Assembly: GCF_000275845.1 (NCBI RefSeq)
Contig: NW_006766891.1
Coordinates: 167,562-231,561, forward strand
Length of the DNA: 64,000 nt
Origin: Dichomitus squalens LYAD-421 SS1
Lineage: Eukaryota; Basidiomycota; Agaricomycetes; Polyporales; Polyporaceae
Direction of reading: 5' to 3'
The notes under the pieces are model-generated. The model worked only from the letters and a program-made list of their open reading frames with translations, was not told the origin of the DNA and searched no databases. The position numbers were made by a program, and so were the translations under genes. Positions 48,521-58,828 of this stretch are shown in pieces (position 1 is the stretch's first letter; each line of letters starts with the position of its first letter).

Positions 48521-49151
48521 ATGAACGTCCCTCAGACCTATACTGGCTTATTGGGCTCCGAAGGGACACGTTTTCCCGGTCAAAGGACCACAGACATACA
48601 TTACTTCAACTATCTTCCACCCGGCGTCGACCCGAAATTGAGGCAGCGAGCTACTGCAATCGCCCAAAGTATCACCTTCCTCATCCCGCAAATTCGCGTA
48701 GCCTTTCATCCCGACGTGGATGGTTGGCCTCTCCATGAGGTATGGGTAGATCTTCCTGTGTGGATTTGGTGCCTCTACGTCTGGAACGAAGGACCCTCAC
48801 AACCCGGTTGGCAGCCTCCATGGGTGAGTGCGGGGCAATCTTGCTCCCTGTGTTCTGTTATTAACCTACGCCGTGATACAGCCTGGCCGAATTCGAGAAC
48901 CTGCCATGTTCGGCTGGATAGGGGGGCAATGGCGGCTTGGATATTGTGTTCGATGGTTCCATGAGACAGTCGAATATCAGTCGCTGCCACACAGGGGTCC
49001 ACGACTGCTCTGGTATCACGAACATGAGAGACGCGGGGAGGACGAGCATCAAGTTGATCTTCGTATCGTGAAGGATGGCAAACACTGCCAAATCGAGAAT
49101 CTCCGGTTTGGGACGCAACTTCAGGTCTACCGACGTGCAGTGGAAGATTAA
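48521..49151 (+). CDS. Uncharacterised protein, about 190 residues
   Basis: I do not recognise the family. The ATG at 48521 gives MNVPQTYTGLLGSEGTRFPG, then YFNYLPPGVDPKLRQRATAI and QIRVAFHPDVDGWPLHEVWV. An intron near 48820-48880 (donor gtgagt, acceptor gatacag) joins GWQPPW to PGRIREPAMFGWIGGQWRLG. The C-terminus has LLWYHEHERRGEDEHQVDLR and ends VYRRAVED. The protein is rich in Trp, Tyr, His and Arg, and has no signal peptide or transmembrane segment. Frame continuity across the intron supports a real gene. The function cannot be inferred. Confidence 0.55.
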
Positions 49152-51294
49152 CGCGAGTCAGTAACGCTTCTCTTGTGCAACCTGTCTTAAACCTTGCTCA
49201 TGTTTTCGCGACAGTCATAGGTGACGGACCGCGTGATGCGGCTCCAGTGTTCGTAAACTCCCATGTCTCATCGTGCTCCGTGTATATGATGTATCTTAGG
49301 GTGCTGCCGGTAGCTGCCCGGTATCTTCTGTATTCACCAATGGCTTGCTCATTTGAGAACCGTCCGGACGACCTTCCCTCTCTAGTTGCGGTCGCTCAAC
49401 ACTTTGACGCATCAGGTTGACTCGTATGGATGTGCCGGCATGAGACCGAACAGCGCCGCACTGCCTGCGATGATACAGAGACACCAGTATGACTCGTGGG
49501 CTATGCGCGTTGATCGTGCACTCCTCTCGTCGTTTATTCCGGAGCCGGGTGAGCCTCATCACCAAAAGTTCACCTAGCACGCTTCTAGATGAAGCAACGC
49601 TGCTGAAAGACATACCAATCGACTAAATCCGTGAATTTGGGCAGGGTACAAATGTATCTAGGTACGATAAATGTGATATGCGTACAGGTCCCTATGGAGT
49701 AAGAGTTGTACAATGTTGGAACGAAACAGTTCCTGACGATGCGTTGCAGTACGTAACTGTCCGATAGGCGATGAGTTTTATGACGGTACGCAATGTATGG
49801 CGGAGGTCTCAATGGAGCAAATGCAAAAGCGACATCTCGATACAGGTGTTGAGTGGATTCTACGTAGTGCATACAGCCGGTTTCAGCTCGCTTGTCGTGA
49901 GAGCGCCGCGCCGCGTCTCGCGCATTTGCCTGTTTCCCCCTCCTAAGCGCCCCCAAAGGAACTTCGGACGACGATATCTCCTCGACAGTTCTATGTAACC
50001 ACTTCATTCTTGCGTATTATGGCTCAGGATTACGACGCGCAGGGCACGGTATTGCATTGAAATCGTGCCAACCCGACGTTACCAACTTCTGGGCATTCCC
50101 GCTCTTCCAGCTCCCTACTGGACTCGGACAGCGTTGTTGGCTGAATGGTATGGTGTACTCTCCCGGAAACTGTCGGAATGGTTAAGACAAGACGCTACCG
50201 AGGGCTCTGTCTCAAAAGCCGGGACGTGCAGAGACAAGCGCGTCCACCATAGAGTGGGTTCGGGTGGCAACCCTCTTGGGCCAGCTCAAAGTGCTCTCGG
50301 GGAGCACCAGACACCATGAATTCGTGAGCTATCTCCATAATTTCTGTGGTCTTGCAAGGGATCAGGGGCCATGTAGTCACTGTTGAGTAGGAGGGACGAA
50401 CAGACGAAGTGGGTAGATTGGAGCTGCAAAGGAGAGCTTGTAGAACACTACAATTGGCAACCGGCACAATTGCATGAGTTTGTAGGCTTACAGTGGACAT
50501 ATGGGACATGTTTTGTAGCAAAGATGTGTTGGATTTGGCGATATACGACAGAGTGGTATACTAGGCATGTGCCAGAACCCTTCGCAGAACAGAGAAAACG
50601 TACCTCATGGACCTCTTCTGCGCCATATGCCCTCCGTAACATCCGCCAACGGCTTCCAGTGAGCTCTCCAGGTATCTCCATGTGACCTTTGAGGAAATGT
50701 GTGCGATGGATGCAGAAGACGGCGTGAAATCGACCGAAGGCGGGCGGAACGTCCGATATACGAGCGGCCAACTTGAAACCAGCACCGTGCCCTGCGCGTC
50801 GTAATCCTGAGCTAGAATATGCAAGAATGAGGCGGTTACATTGAGCTGTCGAGGAGATATCGTCGTCCGAAGTTCCTTTGGGGGCGCTTAAGAGGGGAAA
50901 AACAGGCAAATGCGCGAGACGCGGCGCGGCGCTCTCGCGACAAGCGAGCTGAAACCAGCTGTAACAGTATGGATGCAGATGGTGATTCAAGTTGTACAAG
51001 AAGAACGCATTGAAAGTTGAATAGCTTTGGCACAGGTAGATTTCGAGATAGTAAAGCTAGGGCACAGGCAGACCGCAGTGAGCACCAGCAGACGAGCACC
51101 TAGAGCAGCCAGCAAGACGTACATATGCGGTCCACAGATAACCCTGACAAGCAATCGGAGAGTCATGGCAGTCACACTGAGGACGGATCGACAGGACTCG
51201 GAGGGTCAGATGGTGGAATCCAATCAGAAGTCTGGGGTCTGAGTCGCGGAGCAGATGGGCATGAGAACAGATTCTACGATCGAGTCCAGGGCGA
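49152..51294. other. Accessory stretch of 2.1 kb holding a long inverted duplication
   Basis: No conserved gene is recognised. The stretch contains inverted arms of about 178 bp at 49873-50050 and 50784-50962, listed separately. Open frames inside it, such as one of up to 183 codons on the minus strand at 50448-50999, overlap the right arm and have no known family. Confidence 0.5.
49873..50962. repeat. Inverted duplication, arms of about 178 bp, spacer of about 733 bp
   Basis: The left arm 49873-50050 and the reverse complement of the right arm 50784-50962 agree over their whole length with only scattered substitutions (by eye over 90% identity). Long identical blocks include gagagcgccgcgccgcgtct and aagcgcccccaaaggaactt. 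Weaker similarity may continue inward for some tens of bases. Both arms can be read as AQDYDAQGTVL near their inner end. In the left copy an ATG precedes this but a stop follows at once. In the right copy the frame continues but the ATG has become CTA. Confidence 0.85.
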
Positions 51295-52674
51295 CTACCT
51301 TACCCGCGCTGATACAATCTGTACGGCAACTGTAATCAATAACAAGGTAATACTATTCGGGGTACGCGTCGACACGTACTCTTGATATGCAATATAAGCC
51401 GTTGCCGCATCTCGATAGAGAGTAGACAGGAGTTTACGGTCGCTCGGCGCAAAGCCATCGCCTACCGACAGGTCGAACCAGAACGCGCCAGAGCCTTCGA
51501 CGATGTTATGGGTGACATTCCGGATTTCGTGCAAGACGGTCGCTTTCCAGAGTCGCCAGACTGGGGTCTCGTTCGGAAGCAAGTCGTCCATGACCTTCCG
51601 CAGCGCGTATTCGTCGGCAGGGGACAGCACGAGCAAGACGAAGACGACCATGATAGTCCTCGTCCCGAGCTTGTACTTGCGCATGACCGGGGACTTGAGA
51701 ACCTGACTTACAAGGATATGCCTTTGGATGCTCTCCTTGTCGAGCGAGGAGAGGTACGAGTTGTACATCCAAGAGACGGCGAGCGAAGAGAGGAACATGA
51801 TCTGGCCGAATATCTCTCCCTGTGGTACTATGAGTAACTGCGCGAGGAATTGGACAGTGAGTAGCATCGAAGATAGTCCAATGTTATGGTACTGTGGTTC
51901 GCCGGTGTACTTGAGAGAGAAGCGCCCTCTTGTGACTGGGTTGATGCATCCCTCGGGACCCTTCAAGACGACAATCTCATCTCCACCCTCCAGAACGCCG
52001 TCGCCCGGCGGGGCACCATCCGCAGGTTCTGGATGGGTGAACGTGAAAGTGCCCGTGCCGATGACATAGCAAGAGACGCCACTGCTGACCATTCCCAGTG
52101 CGATCATTGAGAAGCAGAACCAGTCCGCGAAGATGGCACAGGCAACGGCGGCTGCGCAAGAAGCGAGGATGGGGATCAACGCAAGAGGACTGGTTGTGTC
52201 CCGGACGAGGCGAGGATACTCCTCCCGCGGGGGCTGATGTACGAGATCAGCGACGGTGACATACACGGGGGTTGTCACTCTGGTGAGTTCCTCGTCGAGC
52301 TCGTGCGTGTTCTTGGGCGGAATATCCTTGCACTCCTGGAGGAAGAGGTGGGCGAGATGTCCTGTCTTGTACATGAGAGTGCCGGAATGGACTGCACGAT
52401 ACTTGGGACCATTCTGGCCGTCAAGTTCGAAGAGTACAGCGGGGTCGACGTTAACACCCGGGTAGAGACCGTCCCAGAAACGCGATCGACCGAGCTGTCC
52501 ATACCGCTTGGCGATCTCGTAACTCCCTGGTGAGTTGTACCATCCCAGCCATCTCCTCCCCTGGTAGACGTGAACGGTGGCCATAGCGGAGACAGCGACA
52601 TCGCCTCCGAAGAAACCTGCGACTCCAGAGATGTCGAGGTTGATGGTCGAAGACTTGAGCGGGATCTGCGGCAT
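51295..52674 (-). CDS. Unknown multipass membrane protein, paralogue 1 of 3
   Basis: A single-exon gene of 459 codons. The ATG at 52674 (MPQIPLKSSTINLDISGVAG) is preferred because no upstream in-frame ATG exists and the second paralogue starts alike. Residues 12-110 form a soluble block, with GFFGGDVAVSAM, GRRWLGWYNSPGSYEIAKRY and GPKYRAVHSGTL. Hydrophobic segments lie at about 164-184, 186-206, 266-284 and 288-306, with a weaker one near 340-351. Between the pairs is HPEPADGAPPGDGVLEGGDE with EIVVLKGPEGCINPVTRGRF. The cytosolic tail has NSYLSSLDKESIQRHILV and LLPNETPVWRLWK. I know no characterised family with this pattern. Two paralogues follow on the same strand. The absence of introns is unusual in this window. 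Confidence 0.85.
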   Translation of the reverse strand: MPQIPLKSSTINLDISGVAGFFGGDVAVSAMATVHVYQGRRWLGWYNSPGSYEIAKRYGQLGRSRFWDGLYPGVNVDPAVLFELDGQNGPKYRAVHSGTLMYKTGHLAHLFLQECKDIPPKNTHELDEELTRVTTPVYVTVADLVHQPPREEYPRLVRDTTSPLALIPILASCAAAVACAIFADWFCFSMIALGMVSSGVSCYVIGTGTFTFTHPEPADGAPPGDGVLEGGDEIVVLKGPEGCINPVTRGRFSLKYTGEPQYHNIGLSSMLLTVQFLAQLLIVPQGEIFGQIMFLSSLAVSWMYNSYLSSLDKESIQRHILVSQVLKSPVMRKYKLGTRTIMVVFVLLVLSPADEYALRKVMDDLLPNETPVWRLWKATVLHEIRNVTHNIVEGSGAFWFDLSVGDGFAPSDRKLLSTLYRDAATAYIAYQEYVSTRTPNSITLLLITVAVQIVSARVR

Positions 52675-53361
52675 GGCATGGGACAAGTTATGGATGCTCA
52701 GATGAGGCACAAACGGACAGAAAGGAACGAGGAGGACCGGCGAGGGGAAAATGAATGAGTGGCAAGCATTGCCGCTGAACAAGGCACTGGCAGACGTCGC
52801 TGGCCATCAACAGGGAACCATCCAAGAGAAGCGGACAGATGCGCCTTGTCCAATTTCCGATCCGAGCGGCTTCTTGGTCAGCGCCTATGCACCGCCACCT
52901 GGCTCATCGCGGGAGCATCGATCACTTCAAAGAGTCCTCCGCCAATCGTTCTCATATCCCTTGAGCCTCCGGAAATCGTTACTTCAAGTACAGAAATACA
53001 GCGTTGTGTGCGTTTAGCTGGTAAGTATTGATACATAGTTCACAATGTTTCCGTGACAGCGCACTGCCTAGTAGCCAAGACAACAACGTCCGATGCGTAT
53101 GTGTAAGAATGCATCTCGAAAGTATGCACGCGCGTGCGACCACTGGAAGGCTACAGGAACCGTGAGACAGACAGATTATAAATAAGAACCCTCCCGTAGG
53201 CAGCTAACTGTTGACGTACCTCACACCTGGAGCTCCCCCATTTCCATAGCCGAGAAAGTATTGGTTGACGTCCTGTCCTTGCGTTCAGGCGTTCGCTTCC
53301 CATCTATACTCTCCATTGAGTTCCTGAGGATTCATCAGAACATACACGGATAGAAAGACGT
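52675..53361. other. Intergenic between paralogues 1 and 2
   Basis: About 690 bp containing the promoter of paralogue 1 and the 3' side of paralogue 2. No gene or clear repeat was recognised. Confidence 0.4.
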
Positions 53362-54825
53362 CTATAAGCTATACCTGGCGTCCTCCTCCAGCCTGGAAGA
53401 TAAGTTAGCTGAGGACGCGATGGTCGCATAAAGGTATTGTACCCACTTCTCTCGGTAAGCCTGATAGGCAGCGAGCGCGACTAGGGAATCCTTGTGCAGG
53501 GCGTCGAGAAGCTCGGCGCTCTCCTTTGCAGACGGGACGGGAGCGTCGAAGGAAATATGCCTAAGGTCATCGACATGCTTGTCGATCTTGACCAGAAGGT
53601 CACGTTTCCACGTGGTCCAAACTTCCGTGTCGTTGGGAAGCAGGTCATTCAGGAGGTTTCCTAGGGGTTCCTGCTCTGCACGAGGGCTCGATAATGCCGT
53701 CTTCTCTCCATATGCCACGGGGGTCTCCGTCTGCGACGACGGCTCCCTCGGCCTAGCAAGTACAAGCAAAACAAAGACGGCCATAGCCGTCCTTGTCGGT
53801 AAGACGTACTTGTACGTTCTCGGGTTCCCGAGGACGTCTTTGAAAAGAATGCGGCGTTGGATACTCCTTTTATCCAAGGAAGACAGGAACGAGTTGTAAA
53901 GCCAGGAAACGCCTAAAGACGACAAAAACATGATTTGGCCGAAGATAGTGCCTTGGGGGACAACGAGTAGCTGCACGAGGAACTGTAACGTGAGGAAGAG
54001 GGAGCTGAGGCCAATATCGCTGTAGTCGGGTGCGCTTCTGTATGTGAGCGAAAAGGCCCCTCTGGTGATAGGATTGACCGCCCCCTCCTCCCCTCGCAGA
54101 ATTACAAAATGGTTGTTGTCGTCTAAGATGCCATCGCCCAGGGGTGCGCCCTGGGCGGGTTTGGGGTGTCTGAACGCGAAGGTGCCAGATCCGATGACAA
54201 AGCAGGAGAACCCGCTGCAAAACATGCCAATCGCGATCATAGCGAAACAAAGCCAATCTTCGACGAAGGCACACGCAATGCATGTCCCCGCCGAGGCAAG
54301 CATTGGGATGCAGGATAGAGCGCTGGTGAAGGCGGAAGCGGACCACTTTGTCATGATATGGGGCTCGATAGTCTCTGCGGGCACAACGTGCAAGTCGACG
54401 ATCGTCACGGCGATTGGCGAAGTCTCGCGCGCACCTGCCGGTATTGTCCAGGTCTGTTGCGGGAGCTCTTTGCTCTCGGACACCACCAGTCGCGCTATGT
54501 GCCCTGTCTTGGCCATGACCGTACCAGAGTACACTCCTCGATACCTGGGACCTACGGTCCCGTCGAGTTCGAAGAGGACGGCTGGCTCGTCATGGCCTCC
54601 TGGGTATAGACCACTCCATATGCGTGATCGGGCAAGCCGACCATACCGCTTCGCGATCTCGTAGCTGCCTGGCATGTTATACCAGCCCAGCCATTTCCTG
54701 CCCTGGTAGATATTCACCGTCCCCATGGCGGACACGGCGACATCTCCGCCGAAGAAACCGGCTACTCCGGATATGTCGAGGTTGAGGGTAGAGCGCCGCA
54801 ATGGCTCCGTGGGGATGACAGGCAT
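53362..54825 (-). CDS. Unknown multipass membrane protein, paralogue 2 of 3
   Basis: A single-exon gene of 487 codons with ATG at 54825 (MPVIPTEPLRRSTLNLDISG). It is clearly homologous to the gene on its left along the whole length: GVAGFFGGDVAVSAM is identical, GRKWLGWYNMPGSYEIAKRY nearly so, then GPRYRGVYSGTVMAKTGHIA and HPKPAQGAPLGDGILDDNNH. The last conserved block is VNPITRGAFSLTY with PQGTIFGQIMFLSSLGVSWL. It has the same pairs of membrane segments. Relative to paralogue 1 it has an extra cytosolic insert of about 30 residues (ARPREPSSQTETPVAYGEKT) before LLPNDTEVWTTWK. Function unknown. Strong conservation of the soluble N-terminal block and of the membrane-proximal loops suggests selection on both. 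Confidence 0.85.
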   Translation of the reverse strand: MPVIPTEPLRRSTLNLDISGVAGFFGGDVAVSAMGTVNIYQGRKWLGWYNMPGSYEIAKRYGRLARSRIWSGLYPGGHDEPAVLFELDGTVGPRYRGVYSGTVMAKTGHIARLVVSESKELPQQTWTIPAGARETSPIAVTIVDLHVVPAETIEPHIMTKWSASAFTSALSCIPMLASAGTCIACAFVEDWLCFAMIAIGMFCSGFSCFVIGSGTFAFRHPKPAQGAPLGDGILDDNNHFVILRGEEGAVNPITRGAFSLTYRSAPDYSDIGLSSLFLTLQFLVQLLVVPQGTIFGQIMFLSSLGVSWLYNSFLSSLDKRSIQRRILFKDVLGNPRTYKYVLPTRTAMAVFVLLVLARPREPSSQTETPVAYGEKTALSSPRAEQEPLGNLLNDLLPNDTEVWTTWKRDLLVKIDKHVDDLRHISFDAPVPSAKESAELLDALHKDSLVALAAYQAYREKWVQYLYATIASSANLSSRLEEDARYSL

Positions 54826-55922
54826 GGATGGTGCCGTAGGATGAGGGTAGCGTAAAGGGAGATCGTTAGGTCGTGAAGGGCGTGCTCGAGAGTCGAAGCG
54901 GGGGAGTACTAGGCGAGCTGGTGCTTATAGGACTAAGACAAAGCGAGAAGCGTCGGAGGGGCGAGTCGAAGTCCGTCGAGCATCGATGGCACCGGGAAGG
55001 CCTCATGTCAGTGCTTCTGAGGCAGCATAGGATGGGCGGCATGACCGCCAAGGAGCAGCGTATCTCGTGAATACACTGAGCTTCCAGACCGCAGGTAAAG
55101 CAGTGTTGTACTACGTCAATGCATTCAAAAGTCGCCACTACACGTACAGAGCAGAGTAGCATTGCATAGCTTCCAGATGTCAGCCAAGATTTTTGTCGAG
55201 GGATGCGCACCTGTGTATGGGCAGTGTTGCGAGGAACCTCGTCAAATTGCCAGTGCCAGTGCTGGTGAGAAGTTCTCTGGAATAGACGCCCTGAAGGCGC
55301 AGAAAGAGAAGTCCTGTTGACTGCGCGGGCGGCGCGCTCACCGTGACTTGCGGCTGGCGATGTGCCTCGTGGGGCTTGGTATCTGGCGAAGTGCCCGTAT
55401 CTCATCGATATCGCTTTGTGGGTGCTCCAAGTAGCACCTCTGATACTCTACATCCGAGTCGGATCGCGCCTGGCCCCGCATTTGTTTTGCACGGCCTTCG
55501 ACGACAAAGCACTGTTGTCATAGGGAGATTTTGAAGCAGTTCCAGAGCATCGTCTAAGAGCACATGGTTGGGGAGGTACGAGGAATCGTATTGAAAATAA
55601 ACAACTAAAAGGTCTGACAGTGGGTATACGAGTGGGAAACAAGCGTACGCGGGAAGTCGGCATAGTAGACATTAGCAAACATCGACATAACGTATTTTCA
55701 AATGGTCGGTGGGTTGTAGAAGGTTTCGCGACGATCAGGGGGCACGGGTACTATGTTGTGTAAGTGGAGAAAGGACACATAGAAACAAATCTTTCACGAC
55801 TTCTCGGCGGTATCAAGGCAGCAAAGCGATATCGAGCTCATGATTCTGGGTCGCGGGATGATTCTTCTTGAGAACGAAGACGTATGCGAGAGGGGGCTAC
55901 GTCGAGAGCATGCTCCTCCTAT
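54826..55922. other. Intergenic between paralogues 2 and 3
   Basis: About 1.1 kb. It carries the promoter of paralogue 2 and the 3' side of paralogue 3. A long minus-strand open frame at 54866-55405 has biased composition, no ATG-linked family and no homology I recognise, so it is probably promoter sequence read by chance. Confidence 0.4.
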
Positions 55923-57164
55923 TCAGAACTTGCCGTTCAGCTTCGTGAAGGCATCGACGGCAGCCTGGGCATCGTTGAATAGGGTTGCCAGCAACTTCAT
56001 CTCGTTCGCGTTGAAGGAGGAAGATCTCTCGACCTCAGCGCCATCGAAGATCGGCTTCGAGTCCTGGAGGCGACGAGCGACGGTCTGCCTCCAGGTTTTC
56101 CAGACAGGAGTGTTGTTGGGGATAAGCAAGGAAAGCTGCTCCTCCACGTTCGAAGGCTTCAAGACCTGCATGAGGAATACAGCCGCCTGTGTCCTCGTCC
56201 CGAGACTGTAGCGCTTCATCGTAGGAGCATTGAGTAGGTCCTCAAGGACGAGCTTCTCCCATGCTGCCTTCTCCTGGCGCGCAACGTAGGCATTGTATAG
56301 CCAGGAGACAACCATGGTGAAAAGGAAGAAGAGTTGGCCGAAGAAAGAGCCTCGGGGAACGACAAGCAGCTGCACCACACACTGGAGAGTCAATAGGAAA
56401 CTGCAGGTGGAAAAGGCCTGAAGGGCGCCCTCGTTCTTGCAGCGAAGCGTGAACTGTCCACGGGTGATAGAGCTCACAGCGGCTTCTGATCCCTTCAAAA
56501 CGACGATCTCGTTGTCCGACTCGAGATATCCGTCGCCTGCGGGAGCACCGGGGGTAGTGACGGGGCGAGTGAAAGTGAGATCGCCAGCCTGGAGAGCGTA
56601 AGACGCGATGCCATTGCTAGCCATCCCGAGGATGAGCATTCCCACAGTAGACCAATCACCGACGACACCGCAAGCAGCTGTGGCCGCCGAGCTGACGAGT
56701 ATGGGGAGAATGACCGGCGCGCTTATCCTAGCTGTCGGGTGTACCTCACACTCGGGAGCATCGGGAAGTTCAACGACCGTCACCGCCGAAGGAGTGGTGA
56801 CGCGCCCCTCGAGGACGGTAACAGCGAGCTTCCTGGAGTACTCTGTCAAGAGCTTCGCGATAGGGCCGGTGGTGGGGAGAGCTGACCCCGAGAATGCTGC
56901 TGTGAACTTGGGGCCGTTCAAGGATGACGAGTTGGATGATAGGGCAGTGGGGTCGACGCTTACGCCAGGATGTGGGCCATCCCAGACGCGCGAGGCAGTC
57001 AGTCTACCAAAGCCTTGCCCAGTCAGGTAACTACCTGGGGCATTGAAGGCGCTTGGGAGACTGCGGCGACCGTTGACGTGGGTCACCTGCAAAGCGCCAA
57101 GGTTCTGCTCTCCGCCGACGAAACCTAGAAGAGCGGCAGTGGAAAACCCGGAATGGATGGACAT
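55923..57164 (-). CDS. Unknown multipass membrane protein, paralogue 3 of 3 (divergent)
   Basis: A single-exon gene of 413 codons with ATG at 57164 (MSIHSGFSTAALLGFVGGEQ). It belongs to the same family but is more diverged. The shared blocks are FNAPGSYLTGQGFGRLTASR with VWDGPHPGVSVDPTAL, LNGPKFTAAFSGSALPTTGP and TPGAPAGDGYLESDNEIVVL. Further along are KGSEAAVSSITRGQFTLRC, VVPRGSFFGQLFFLFTMVVS with WLYNAYVARQ, LGTRTQAAVFLMQVLKPS, and LLIPNNTPVWKTWR. The membrane segment pairs are kept. The YQGRxWLGWY part is replaced by NGRRSLPSA, and the protein is about 50-75 residues shorter than its neighbours. It ends with a soluble tail VDAFTKLNGKF. Function unknown. Confidence 0.83.
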   Translation of the reverse strand: MSIHSGFSTAALLGFVGGEQNLGALQVTHVNGRRSLPSAFNAPGSYLTGQGFGRLTASRVWDGPHPGVSVDPTALSSNSSSLNGPKFTAAFSGSALPTTGPIAKLLTEYSRKLAVTVLEGRVTTPSAVTVVELPDAPECEVHPTARISAPVILPILVSSAATAACGVVGDWSTVGMLILGMASNGIASYALQAGDLTFTRPVTTPGAPAGDGYLESDNEIVVLKGSEAAVSSITRGQFTLRCKNEGALQAFSTCSFLLTLQCVVQLLVVPRGSFFGQLFFLFTMVVSWLYNAYVARQEKAAWEKLVLEDLLNAPTMKRYSLGTRTQAAVFLMQVLKPSNVEEQLSLLIPNNTPVWKTWRQTVARRLQDSKPIFDGAEVERSSSFNANEMKLLATLFNDAQAAVDAFTKLNGKF

Positions 57165-58828
57165 GATCTGGGGCGATAAGGAAAGATGTTACGGGGTGGG
57201 GGGAAGCTGAAGGAGATAATTGACGATGCAAGTCAGTTCATCGTACGCTCACAACGGCCTGCACATGGACATACCAAGTTTGCTAAGTCGGAGATGGTAG
57301 GGGGCGGTGAGAGCGAAGGAGTTGCAGAGTAGGGTGCGATGCGAGGAGTGTCTGGAGATCATAGGTCGACTGGCGAAGACAGGTTTTATTTGTGCACAAC
57401 GAGGCTGTGTAAACCTGCTGACCACAGGAAGTTGGACATGCAGAAACCTTCCTTACATGCGATGCGCGTTCGCGAGTTACCGAGTTCATTGTGCGCCGAA
57501 GCCCTTGCCATCTGAAGCGCTCACTGCCTCTGAGATGGTAATTCGATCAAGCCTTCGCCTCCTTGCTAACTTGACACCGGCTTTCAATCTCTTTGTATGT
57601 CGAAGGCGTTACGACTGTCAATAGGCTCTGACGCATCCTTAACAGTGACCCTTTGTCTACGAGTCCGTTCTGCCAGAGAGACATGATAGCTGCTCCTACT
57701 AGTACAATATGGAGGCAGGAAGCAGTTGTGTCCCGGACGCTCAAAATGGAAGTGCGATGGACGGGGACACAGGCAGCGTTGTATTTAGCACCGCCCAACG
57801 CATCTTGCCACTGCTGCCGCGACAAAGCTGCAACACGATCGAGCTTGAAGGTACAAGGATGAGGGGCAATAAGGCAGAAATAGGACAAGTGGACCCCAGT
57901 CAAGCGAGACGAGCATGCAGGCTGTAGCATCGTAATCGTGCACGCGAAGGAGATGCGCGAGGCTGTGGCCCTGAGAAGACGCTTTTCGAGAAGGGACTTC
58001 CACGGGTCTCAGTTACACTGGCATACTCGGAAATCATCCACTTCGAGTGCTCTTAGAGGTCCATATCGAAACAGGGACGGACGCTGAGGAAGCATAATCG
58101 CGCACGCGGACATGAATAGTCACACGGACCACACAGGTTGTACACATGTGGGCTGATGATGACGAGTGAACACCAGCATCGCTCCGTCCACATACACAGT
58201 GGACGGAACTCTATTACATGATAAGGCTGTGACTGTAGGGTTGCCTGCAGGCAAGTCTTTTCCACGTACATCCAGTTCTGGCGTCGAAGAATCGACTATA
58301 TGTGTCAGTATAATGGAAATTCGGATTCCAGGCAAACGCTACCGAGCGCATCTAGCGCCCACACAATTGGCAGCGCTCGAACCATGGGATCATATCGATG
58401 ACTGCATGCGAGGCTGTGCACTGGCTCATAAGCAGCGTGCAATTCATAGGTCGGTGCAGTCCGTCGCAGATCCATTGTGAACGCTACAAATGGACAACCC
58501 TCGAGGCGTGGAAGCCGACCACGACTTCGCTGAGGTCCTATGAGAATGACACAGAATAATGACTCACCAAACATGCGCAAATGCATCAGTACGTGAAGTT
58601 GACGCTTGGCATGGCACTATAGGTAGAGACCACTGGACAGTGAACAGATCTAGACGAAGAGCACTCTGAGATCCCATGAGTGCTCATTCAGTAGACAATG
58701 AAACCTCGTACCTGCGAAATACCGGTGCATTCCATGCACGGGTTTGCGAATTTAATCTTACACTGGCAGTCAGCCCTAACAAATTACATGTATGTACACT
58801 TCTATTTTGCGCATCAGCAACGAACCAA
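57165..58828. other. Intergenic stretch of 1.7 kb beside the membrane-protein array
   Basis: No conserved gene is recognised. The best open frame, 57547-57930 on the minus strand, is listed separately as a doubtful CDS. The rest shows no repeat or RNA gene that I can support. Confidence 0.4.
57547..57930 (-). CDS. Possible small protein, 127 codons, doubtful
   Basis: An ATG-started frame without introns (MLQPACSSRLTGVHLSYFCL at the start, TYKEIESRCQVSKEAKA at the end). It contains a mildly hydrophobic stretch (CLHIVLVGAAIMSLW). No family is recognised. The short string VRDTT before the hydrophobic stretch also occurs just before the first membrane segment of the first array paralogue at 51295-52674, which could be chance or a remnant. 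It lies immediately beyond the array on the same strand. It could equally be non-coding. Confidence 0.25.
   Translation of the reverse strand: MLQPACSSRLTGVHLSYFCLIAPHPCTFKLDRVAALSRQQWQDALGGAKYNAACVPVHRTSILSVRDTTASCLHIVLVGAAIMSLWQNGLVDKGSLLRMRQSLLTVVTPSTYKEIESRCQVSKEAKA

Noticed and set aside
54866..55405. 179-codon minus-strand open frame between two array genes
   Set aside because: Its composition is irregular, no homology is recognised, and it overlaps the promoter of the second array gene. Probably chance.
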